Shown here in pieces: positions 1 through 5,401 of a stretch of DNA of 5,401 nt. The notes beneath the pieces are model-generated. The model was not told the DNA's origin, made no database searches, and saw only the letters and a program-made list of their open reading frames with translations. Position 1 is the stretch's first letter. Each line of letters starts with the position of its first letter. Origin of the DNA: a bacterium (GTDB lineage: Bacteria > Actinomycetota > Acidimicrobiia > Acidimicrobiales > UBA8592); NCBI GenBank assembly GCA_002713605.1, contig PATL01000026.1:8816-14216 (forward strand), in the 5' to 3' direction. The position numbers and the translations under genes are program-made.

Positions 1-1542
1 TGTGGTGGGTCAGACAGCGCATCTGATAATGAAAGCTCACAGAGCTCTTCGGAAGAGGCTTCAGTATCATCTGGTAGTAACTCACAAGAAGAGACTTCAT
101 CAGTAGGTGAAGACTCTGATGGGACTGATGCACGCGAAACTCTTATAGGTATCATCAGCGTGGTCGCTGGTCTTGATAATGAGGATTATGTTGCATGCAT
201 AGTTGACTCTGTTGCCGAATCAGAAGGGCTCACGTACGAGGAAATCCTTGAAGATATTACAAGCGAAGAGAGCCAAACTGACGAAGCTGCTGAAGCAGCA
301 AGCATAGCCTGCATAGCGGAATTGTCTCCTGAAGAAATCATGGAACTTTCTGATATTGGTGATGAGGGAACTGACGTCGATGAACCGGTTGAAGCAGACT
401 ACTCACTATCTCCAGTTCGAATAGGTTTAATGAATCAAGAGAATGACCCTGTCGGGTCCTTCCCAGAGTTAAGGCTGGGTATTGAAGGAGCCGTTAATTA
501 TATCAATGCTGAATTAGGTGGAATTGAAGGTCACCCTGTTGAGCTCGTTACGTGTCTTCAAAATAGTGTGCCTGCTGCGCAAGAGTGCGCACAGGACCTT
601 GCTACAAGTGACCTTGTATCGGTAATAAACGGTGTGAATATTTGGACGGTTGCATTTGATTTTTATGGAACTATGGGCGACACCCCAGTTATTGGTGGCT
701 TGCCTTTATTTGCAGGGGACTATAACCAGCCGAATGCCCGATTCTTCAACGGCGGAAGCGTACAGGTGTACTCTGCTGCTGCCCGTTTCGTTGCGGAAGA
801 TTTGGGAGTAAAAAAGGTAGTCGTTCTCGTGAATCAAAATCCTGCAGCCACTGCTGCACTTGATTCAGGTCTAGTTCCAATTTTTGATGCACGTGGAATT
901 GAATATGAAGCTATCGATGTTCCGATTCCTTTAACCGATGCGATCCCTCCTGTAAGTCAGGCAGCTGCAGCTGATGCAGATCTTGTCATGCTCCTTGCCG
1001 CAGGAAATGAATGTGTTCCTGTTATAAGGGCAGCGAATCAATTAGGCATACCCGCTGAGAATATGTTCTATAGTGCAACTTGCGATTCAGACGATATTTA
1101 CGCTGAGGTCGGTGAATTAATGGTAGGTGGCTACATCCACAGGGGAGGCTATCAAGCACGTGATGTATGGGCTCCAAGTGAGGTGCTTGACGAATTCGAT
1201 TCACGAGATGGATTACTAGAAAGCTACGCACCCGAAGCTCCGGATGCCTCATTTACTGGACTTGGGTGGGTAACTATGCTCGATATTCATGACCTCTATG
1301 AAGAGATCGGTTATGAGAATCTCTCGGATCCTCAAAATATTATTAACACAATGGATGATGGGTCCGTTCGAGGGCGTGTTGGGTCATTTGGCTGGTCGTG
1401 CGTCTATGCGAATGTAGGGCTTCAGTCACTTTGTCAGGGTGAAGCCCTATTCGTGGAAATAGGTTACTCTGACGGAACCTCATTGCCGCCAGATGTTATC
1501 GGTCCCGAAGGTTATGTAAACGGACTAGAACTACTCCAGTAA
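1..1542 (+). CDS. ABC transporter substrate-binding lipoprotein, LivK-like (type 1 periplasmic binding fold), 5' partial
   Basis: The frame is open from base 1 to the TAA at 1540-1542, giving 513 visible residues. A GTG at 160 is not the real start, because the reading frame continues upstream with secreted-protein features. The first visible codon is Cys in CGGSDS, which looks like the lipidated cysteine of a lipobox; the signal peptide would lie just outside the window (inference). Residues 2-45 are an acidic Ser/Glu/Asp/Gly linker. Residues about 58-115 form a helical segment with two cysteines (C66 in ACIVDSVAESEGLTYEEIL, C104 in ACIAELSPEEI). From about 137 (SPVRIGLMNQENDPVGSFPE) to the end is a Leu/Ile/Val-type binding fold, including INAELGGIEGHPVELVTC at 168-185. 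All eight further cysteines fall into pairs (66/104, 185/196, 338/361, 467/478), fitting disulfides outside the membrane. The family delivers amino acids, amides, urea or other small solutes to an ABC permease; the ligand cannot be read here. Permease and ATPase genes are not in view and may lie upstream. Confidence 0.9.
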   Translation, partial: CGGSDSASDNESSQSSSEEASVSSGSNSQEETSSVGEDSDGTDARETLIGIISVVAGLDNEDYVACIVDSVAESEGLTYEEILEDITSEESQTDEAAEAASIACIAELSPEEIMELSDIGDEGTDVDEPVEADYSLSPVRIGLMNQENDPVGSFPELRLGIEGAVNYINAELGGIEGHPVELVTCLQNSVPAAQECAQDLATSDLVSVINGVNIWTVAFDFYGTMGDTPVIGGLPLFAGDYNQPNARFFNGGSVQVYSAAARFVAEDLGVKKVVVLVNQNPAATAALDSGLVPIFDARGIEYEAIDVPIPLTDAIPPVSQAAAADADLVMLLAAGNECVPVIRAANQLGIPAENMFYSATCDSDDIYAEVGELMVGGYIHRGGYQARDVWAPSEVLDEFDSRDGLLESYAPEAPDASFTGLGWVTMLDIHDLYEEIGYENLSDPQNIINTMDDGSVRGRVGSFGWSCVYANVGLQSLCQGEALFVEIGYSDGTSLPPDVIGPEGYVNGLELLQ

Positions 1543-1546
1543 GTCT

Positions 1547-2704
1547 TTAAAGAAGTGAAACACCTGCGAAAGCCTCAACAGGGTAAACCCTTGTTGGGGC
1601 AAGTGCTGGTTGACTTTCAGGGCATTCAAAATTATTGGTAACAAAATTACAGAACTGCTCTACCTGATCTCTAGCAACCATTGCTACTGCTGAGCCTGCA
1701 AACCCGCCACCAGTCATTCGTGCCCCGAAACAACCTGGGGTCCCCAAAGCCACCTCCACAATTCTGTCTAAAGCAGGCCCAGAAACTTCATAGTCATTCC
1801 GTAAGCTCAAATGACTTTCACTGAAGAGTCGTCCAGCGGTTAATGAATGACCTGTAGAAAATGCCTCGACTACTTTGAGGACACGCTCATTTTCGCTAAC
1901 TACATGTCGAGCTCTCCGCTTAAGTGTTTGATTAGTTAGCTTTGTGATGTCTTCAATTGATGCATCGCGAAGCGATGGTATTGCGAGATTTAAAGCTGCA
2001 GATTCGCAACTTTCCCTTCTCTTGTTATATTCAGAGGACCTTAACTCCCTTCTTGTGCCGGTATCCATAATCACCACTGATGTATCTTCAGGGATAGAAA
2101 TCATTGACGTTTGCAAGGTAAGACAATCAAGCAGTAACGCTTTGCCACGTTGTGACAGTGCACATGCTATTTGATCCATTATTCCAGAACGCACGCCTAT
2201 GAATTCATTCTCTACACGCTGCCCAATCAAAGCAATTTCTCCTAGTGTTATTTCTAATGCTCCAAGGTGTTTGAATACCATTCCTGCTGCGATTTCCAAG
2301 GCCGCTGAGGATGATAAGTTCGCTCCCATAGGGATGGAAGAAGAAATATATCCATTCCAACCCAATGACCCCGTTATAAGAGATCCCATGCCGTGCACGT
2401 ATCTACCCCAACCTGATGTGTGCATAGGGTTATCCTCAAGAGAGAAATGTGCTGACCCAAATCCCTCAGAAATAAGGTTTATTTGGCTATCTTCTGACGA
2501 AGACGCAGCGATCACAGTTTCAAAGGGTAGCGCTATCGGAAGAACAAAACCGTCGTTGTAATCTGTGTGTTCGCCAATCAGATTTACTCTCCCAGGGCAA
2601 CGCACAATTATGTCTGGAGCAGCACCAAACCGGCTTTGGAAGCCATCCGAGGTCCTTTTGATTTGATCAAAGTTAGGTTCGTTCACACCTCTATTCTTCA
2701 GCAT
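1547..2704 (-). CDS. galK: Galactokinase (GHMM kinase family)
   Basis: Encodes a 385-residue cytoplasmic enzyme, almost the same length as E. coli GalK. It phosphorylates alpha-D-galactose with ATP to galactose 1-phosphate, the entry to the Leloir pathway. The galactokinase signature GRVNLIGEHTDYNDG is at residues 38-52, with R39 matching the catalytic-site arginine. The ATP-binding GHMM loop PMGANLSSSAALE is at 125-137. GIMDQIACAL at 174-183 holds the catalytic aspartate D177. SSEYNKRRESCE at 223-234 matches the galactose-site region, and the third GHMM motif GARMTGGGFAGSAV is at 327-340. The loop has Asn129 where many galactokinases have Gly. The ATG at 2704 gives the expected N-terminus, but no Shine-Dalgarno sequence precedes it. 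The gene diverges from melA, which supplies its likely substrate, and converges on the lipoprotein gene with 4 bases between stop codons. The motifs make the family and enzyme assignment firm. Confidence 0.96.
   Translation of the reverse strand: MLKNRGVNEPNFDQIKRTSDGFQSRFGAAPDIIVRCPGRVNLIGEHTDYNDGFVLPIALPFETVIAASSSEDSQINLISEGFGSAHFSLEDNPMHTSGWGRYVHGMGSLITGSLGWNGYISSSIPMGANLSSSAALEIAAGMVFKHLGALEITLGEIALIGQRVENEFIGVRSGIMDQIACALSQRGKALLLDCLTLQTSMISIPEDTSVVIMDTGTRRELRSSEYNKRRESCESAALNLAIPSLRDASIEDITKLTNQTLKRRARHVVSENERVLKVVEAFSTGHSLTAGRLFSESHLSLRNDYEVSGPALDRIVEVALGTPGCFGARMTGGGFAGSAVAMVARDQVEQFCNFVTNNFECPESQPALAPTRVYPVEAFAGVSLL
1573..1599. terminator. Bulged hairpin at the galK 3' end, possible terminator
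   Basis: Bases 1573-1583 (CCTCAACAGGG) pair with 1588-1599 (CCCTTGTTGGGG) around a four-base TAAA loop, with one bulged T and one T-G pair. It lies inside the last codons of galK, just past the stop of the converging lipoprotein gene. The four-base gap between the two genes leaves no room for a terminator elsewhere. Neither side is followed by a clear T-run, so intrinsic termination is doubtful and the stem could be a chance product of coding sequence. Confidence 0.27.
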
Positions 2705-2707
2705 TAA

Positions 2708-2726
2708 CGTCAGAAATGAAATGACG
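2708..2726. promoter_or_regulatory. Inverted repeat CGTCA-N9-TGACG just upstream of galK
   Basis: A perfect five-base inverted repeat (CGTCA at 2708-2712, TGACG at 2722-2726) lies 4 to 22 bases before the galK start codon. It could be a regulator half-site pair or a small stem in the galK leader RNA. It takes the place where a Shine-Dalgarno sequence would be expected, and none is visible. The arms are short enough to arise by chance. Confidence 0.2.
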
Positions 2727-2729
2727 AAG

Positions 2730-2743
2730 TGAGGAATTCTTCA
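2730..2743. promoter_or_regulatory. Near-palindrome in the galK-melA divergent gap, candidate operator
   Basis: TGAGGAATTCTTCA is a 14-base palindrome with six of seven base pairs matching around a central GAATTC. It sits near the middle of the 68-base gap between the divergent galK and melA genes, about 30-43 bases before the proposed melA transcription start, where it would overlap the -35 region. A repressor or activator bound here could control both genes. No regulator gene is in the window, so the binding protein is unknown and the site is inferred from symmetry and position alone. Confidence 0.3.
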
Positions 2744-2760
2744 TATAACCCTATTTCGTC

Positions 2761-2766
2761 TACATT
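2761..2766 (+). promoter_or_regulatory. Probable -10 box of melA, leaderless arrangement
   Basis: TACATT fits the TANNNT form of a -10 element and ends six bases before the GTG at 2773. Transcription would then begin at or beside the start codon, giving a leaderless mRNA, which is common in Actinobacteria. No Shine-Dalgarno sequence lies upstream of the melA start, as a leaderless gene would predict. The -35 position (about 2738-2743, TCTTCA) matches the consensus poorly and overlaps the near-palindrome. Confidence 0.42.
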
Positions 2767-2772
2767 AAGTTG

Positions 2773-4110
2773 GTGTCTAAAATAGTTTTTGTTGGGGCAG
2801 GCAGTACGGTATTCGCTCAGAATCTCCTTACAGACATTCTCTCTCTGCCTGACTTAAGTCACTCCGAAATCATGCTGTATGACATAGATGAGGATCGTTT
2901 ACAAACAACTACCCTGGTTGCTAACAGCATTCAAGCGCAACTCAATGCTAAAGCGGTTATCTCAACTTCATTGCACCTCAGGGAGGCTCTTGATGAAGCT
3001 GACTATGTCATTACTATGTTCCAAATCGGCGGTTATAAGCCCTCTACAGTAATCGACTTTGAGATTCCCAAGCGATACGGATTGCGTCAAACTATCGGAG
3101 ACACACTCGGAATAGGTGGCATCATGCGAGCCATTCGAACTATTCCGGTGATGTTACAAGTAGTTAAAGAAATGGAGGTTCTCTGCCCCGATGCTTTATT
3201 GCTGAATTATGTAAACCCAATGGCTATGCTCTGTTGGGCTATTGCTGATTTATCGAAAATACAGGCTATTGGTTTATGTCATAGTGTTCAGCACACAGCT
3301 GCACAACTCTCTCGCGATCTAGAAATTTCAGAGACAGATTTAGATTATGTAGCCGCAGGGATAAATCACATGTCGTTCTTTCTGAAACTTGAAAAAGTGG
3401 AGGAGTTGGGAAATATTGACCTGTACCCTCAATTGCGGGAGCGGGCTAAGGGTTTAATCCCTCTCAGGAAAGTTTCAAAAACTGTCGCCTTGTCCGATGC
3501 TGTGCGATATGAGGTATTTCGACGTACGGGATTCTTCGTCACGGAATCAAGTGAGCATTTTGCAGAGTATGTTCCATGGTTTATAAAAAGTGGGCGAGAG
3601 GATCTTCTTGATGAATTCTCAATACCCCTTGATGAGTACCCGAGACGATGCGAGGAGCAAATAGCAGAATGGGATGCGCTTCGAGACAAACTTGAAAATC
3701 TCGATACGAAATTTGAACCGCGAAAAAGCAAAGAATATGGTGCAGGGATTATTCACAGTATGGAGACAGGGCAAGAACGCACTTTCAACGGGAATGTCAT
3801 GAATACGGGCCTCATCACAAACCTTCCTCGCGAGGCGTGTGTTGAAGTACCGTGTGTAGTGAATGGCTCGGGGATACATCCTCAGAAGATAGGTAAACTC
3901 CCTCCGCACATAGCGGCACTCATCCAAACAAACATAAATGTTCAGTCCTTAACTGTCCGAGCTGTTCTAGAAAAGAATAAAGATCATATCTACCATGCGG
4001 CTATGTTAGATCCACGAACATCAGCTGAACTAAGCCTCGAACAAATCTGGTCGCTGGTTGATGAAATGATACAAGCACATGGAGAAATGATTCCTCCAGA
4101 TCTCAGATGA
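2773..4110 (+). CDS. melA: Alpha-galactosidase, glycoside hydrolase family 4 (MelA type)
   Basis: A 445-residue cytoplasmic enzyme that removes alpha-linked galactose from melibiose or similar galactosides by the family's NAD+- and Mn2+-dependent redox-elimination mechanism. The N-terminal dinucleotide fold starts with KIVFVGAGST (3-12), with an acidic strand end at LYDIDEDRL (35-43). FQIGGY (83-88), TIGDTLGIGGIMRAIRTIP (107-125) and NYVNPMAM (145-152) line the active site. GLCHSVQ (167-173) and GINHM (196-200) carry the expected metal ligands C169 and H199. FFVTESSEHFAEY (254-266) and PWFIKSGREDLL (268-279) closely match E. coli MelA (about 451 residues) as recalled. The start is GTG 2773, giving MSKIVFVGAGS; TTG 2770 directly before it is possible, and an in-frame stop at 2746 excludes longer forms with ATG. 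It diverges from galK and heads a transcript with the phosphatase gene. The substrate in this organism could be another alpha-galactoside, but the MelA subgroup is clear. Confidence 0.95.
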   Translation: MSKIVFVGAGSTVFAQNLLTDILSLPDLSHSEIMLYDIDEDRLQTTTLVANSIQAQLNAKAVISTSLHLREALDEADYVITMFQIGGYKPSTVIDFEIPKRYGLRQTIGDTLGIGGIMRAIRTIPVMLQVVKEMEVLCPDALLLNYVNPMAMLCWAIADLSKIQAIGLCHSVQHTAAQLSRDLEISETDLDYVAAGINHMSFFLKLEKVEELGNIDLYPQLRERAKGLIPLRKVSKTVALSDAVRYEVFRRTGFFVTESSEHFAEYVPWFIKSGREDLLDEFSIPLDEYPRRCEEQIAEWDALRDKLENLDTKFEPRKSKEYGAGIIHSMETGQERTFNGNVMNTGLITNLPREACVEVPCVVNGSGIHPQKIGKLPPHIAALIQTNINVQSLTVRAVLEKNKDHIYHAAMLDPRTSAELSLEQIWSLVDEMIQAHGEMIPPDLR

Positions 4111-4125
4111 AAGCTGGATATTAAT

Positions 4126-4938
4126 ATGATTTTTAAAAATTCACTTTTCGCTTTTGATGTCGACGGAACTCTTCTTAATAGCTATGGGGAGCTAACCAAA
4201 CGAACTACTGCCGCTATAGCATCTGCTTCGGCTCAAGGAGCAACGATCGCTTTGGCTACTGGTCGAAGTTGGAGCGAACTTGATCTGGTAATGGAAGCTA
4301 TTCCTGAAATAGAGTACGCGATTTGTACAAATGGATTGGAAGCCTATGACCGAGCTGGCCGATGCTTATACACCGAGGAAATTCCGGAGGATCTCGTAGC
4401 GAATTTAGTAAAAACCATTCGTAGATCAGTGTCTGGGGTTTCAATCGGGGCAGGGGTAGGAAGGGAACTATATGCAGAGCCAAAAGTTATTGATGGCTTG
4501 GTGCCTGGAATTGAAATAGCGCCTGACAGAATCGTAAATGACATCATGGATGCTTTAACCGTCAATGTTCGCGATCTCTTGATCTACCACCCTAGTTACG
4601 TCAATAAGTTAGATGAGTTGTTTGTCACTATAAGCGAGACCATCAATGACCGACGTGTAGACGTTGCCTATTCCGGTCTGCCTATGATTGAGATTGTTCC
4701 TGCGGGTAGCGGGAAAGGGACATGTCTTGCTTGGTTGTCAGGTCATCTACAAATAGAGAAAGAAGCTGTAATTGTTTTCGGTGATGGCATGAATGATCTT
4801 CAAATGTTGAGTTGGGCGGGAACAGGTTTGGCTATGGGTCAATCATCTCAGAGAGTGAAAACTGTTGCGGATCATGTCATAGGCTCTGTTGACCAAGACG
4901 GAATAGCAGAATGGATAGAAGCTAAACTAGGAAAGTAG
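4126..4938 (+). CDS. HAD superfamily phosphatase, Cof type (subfamily IIB)
   Basis: A 270-residue cytoplasmic hydrolase of the usual Cof-family length. All four HAD motifs are visible: DVDGTLL (11-17) with nucleophile D11 and acid/base D13; ALATGR (42-47) with T45; the lysine of motif III, K197, in GSGKG; and GDGMNDLQM (219-227) with the Mg2+-binding aspartates D220 and D224. The segment between motifs II and III (about 85-190) is the cap domain that sets substrate choice. Family members dephosphorylate sugar phosphates, FMN or pyridoxal phosphate, and the substrate cannot be read from sequence. The ATG follows the melA stop by 15 bases with only a weak GGA upstream, so it is probably translated from the melA transcript. 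That pairing suggests a role with phosphorylated sugars or polyols (inference); a housekeeping role is equally possible. Confidence 0.92.
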   Translation: MIFKNSLFAFDVDGTLLNSYGELTKRTTAAIASASAQGATIALATGRSWSELDLVMEAIPEIEYAICTNGLEAYDRAGRCLYTEEIPEDLVANLVKTIRRSVSGVSIGAGVGRELYAEPKVIDGLVPGIEIAPDRIVNDIMDALTVNVRDLLIYHPSYVNKLDELFVTISETINDRRVDVAYSGLPMIEIVPAGSGKGTCLAWLSGHLQIEKEAVIVFGDGMNDLQMLSWAGTGLAMGQSSQRVKTVADHVIGSVDQDGIAEWIEAKLGK

Positions 4939-4949
4939 TCTAAAACTTC

Positions 4950-4958
4950 TGGCATAAT
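4950..4958 (+). promoter_or_regulatory. Possible extended -10 promoter ahead of the aminotransferase gene
   Basis: TGGCATAAT matches an extended -10 element (TGN followed by a hexamer with five of six bases of TATAAT). It lies in the 74-base gap after the phosphatase gene and would start a transcript with a leader of roughly 45-50 bases. No good -35 is seen. A TATAAA at 4991-4996 is a second candidate closer to the start codon. If either is real, the aminotransferase can be expressed separately from melA. Confidence 0.28.
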
Positions 4959-5012
4959 CAATGTAAAACCCCATGCCGACAATATCCTCATATAAAGGAA
5001 TCCGGAATTACA

Positions 5013-5401
5013 ATGACAACAAACGATTCACTACATCACAGGTATAAGGCCATTTTGGCCCCCTATTTGAATCCCTTATACACCTCACCCATATCAATCG
5101 ATAGGGGAGAAGGAAGCTATGTGTGGGATGTAGAAGGCAATCAGTATCTTGACTTCTTTGGTGGTGTTCTCACAACAATGATTGGTCACAACAATCCAGC
5201 CGTAACGGAAGCAATCCAATCTCAGGCTTCAAAAGTTCTCCACACAAGCACGCTGTACTTAAGTGAACCCATGATTGAATTGGCGGAAGAAATAGGAGCA
5301 GCATCGGGAATCCCCGATGCACGCGTCTTCTTCACGACATCAGGTAGTGAAGCAAATGACACAGCCCTTATGCTCGCTACAAGCTACCGAAACTCCAATG
5401 A
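5013..5401 (+). CDS. Class III PLP-dependent aminotransferase, 3' partial
   Basis: The ATG at 5013 opens a frame that runs off the window, giving 129 residues of a family usually about 420-450 long. The N-terminal part matches class III transaminases: LYTSPISIDRGEGSYVWD (22-39), EGNQYLDFFGGV (41-52), IGHNNPAV (57-64) and LHTSTLYLSEPMIELAE (76-92). FFTTSGSEANDTAL (106-119) contains the GSEAN stretch that contacts the PLP phosphate. The wording 'FFGGVLTTMIGH...HTSTLYLSEPM' is nearest to the alanine-glyoxylate (AGXT2-like) and omega-amino-acid group, but the PLP lysine and the specificity-determining C-terminus are missing. These enzymes move an amino group from an amino acid or amine to a keto acid such as pyruvate or glyoxylate. 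A weak GGA lies six bases before the ATG. Membership of the melA transcript is uncertain because of the 74-base gap. Confidence 0.93.
   Translation, partial: MTTNDSLHHRYKAILAPYLNPLYTSPISIDRGEGSYVWDVEGNQYLDFFGGVLTTMIGHNNPAVTEAIQSQASKVLHTSTLYLSEPMIELAEEIGAASGIPDARVFFTTSGSEANDTALMLATSYRNSN

Noticed and set aside
160..162. GTG at 160 as the true start of the binding protein
   Set aside because: The same frame is open back to base 1 with a typical lipoprotein linker and a Cys-Gly-Gly-Ser start, so the gene begins before the window.
1022..1252. Minus-strand open frame inside the lipoprotein gene
   Set aside because: It is fully contained in the binding-fold coding region and its composition is that of a reverse-frame artefact.
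1944..2561. Two plus-strand open frames opposite galK (76 and 120 codons)
   Set aside because: Both are antisense to conserved galactokinase motifs and have no protein-like features of their own.
3429..3927. Two overlapping open frames of about 100 codons on the minus strand inside melA
   Set aside because: They lie wholly opposite strongly conserved melA sequence, show no recognisable motif and have no supporting start signals; they are shadows of the coding strand.
4298..4565. Minus-strand open frames inside the phosphatase gene
   Set aside because: They are short, overlap each other in different frames, and lie opposite the intact HAD cap domain.
4951..4977. GGCAT...ATGCC inverted repeat after the phosphatase gene as a terminator
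   Set aside because: The stem is only five bases with a 17-base loop and no T-run follows, so it is not a convincing terminator.
1..5401. A defence system, toxin-antitoxin pair, mobile element, CRISPR array or RNA gene
   Set aside because: Nearly every base is accounted for by recognisable metabolic or transport genes, the gaps are under 75 bases, and no repeat array, transposase, tRNA-like fold or riboswitch-like segment was seen.

Overview
The window carries five protein-coding genes and almost no spare DNA. From left to right they are: the 3' part of a secreted solute-binding lipoprotein of an ABC transporter (+, 1-1542, cut by the window edge); galactokinase galK (-, 1547-2704); a family-4 alpha-galactosidase melA (+, 2773-4110); a Cof-type HAD phosphatase (+, 4126-4938); and the first third of a class III PLP-dependent aminotransferase (+, from 5013, cut by the right edge). 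No RNA gene, insertion sequence, CRISPR array or phage gene was seen. No stretch without a gene exceeds about 75 bases.

The organism is probably a bacterium of the Actinobacteriota, perhaps a marine or aquatic Acidimicrobiia-like lineage of moderate G+C. The reasons are the LivK-type lipoprotein (its 'NQE...GSFPELR.G...AV.Y.NAELGGI.G.P.ELVTC' pattern is familiar from actinobacterial solute-binding proteins), its acidic Ser/Glu/Asp linker, the added two-cysteine helical segment before the binding fold, poor or absent Shine-Dalgarno sequences, and a leaderless-style promoter in front of melA. This placement is inference; no marker gene is present.

The centre is a compact alpha-galactoside utilisation module. 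MelA would release galactose from an alpha-galactoside in the cytoplasm, and GalK would phosphorylate it to galactose 1-phosphate, the first step of the Leloir pathway. The two genes diverge from a 68-base gap that holds a 14-base near-palindrome, a second inverted repeat and a probable -10 box for melA, so shared control is plausible. The rest of the Leloir pathway and a galactoside transporter are not in view. The HAD phosphatase lies 15 bases after melA and is very probably co-transcribed with it; its substrate is unknown. The aminotransferase is separated by 74 bases with a possible promoter of its own and may be functionally unrelated.

The lipoprotein gene and galK converge with only four bases between their stop codons, so any terminator must lie inside coding sequence. 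A bulged hairpin in the last codons of galK is the only candidate. Overall the window looks like ordinary catabolic and transport gene content. The items most worth a second look are the two-cysteine domain on the lipoprotein and the control region between galK and melA.
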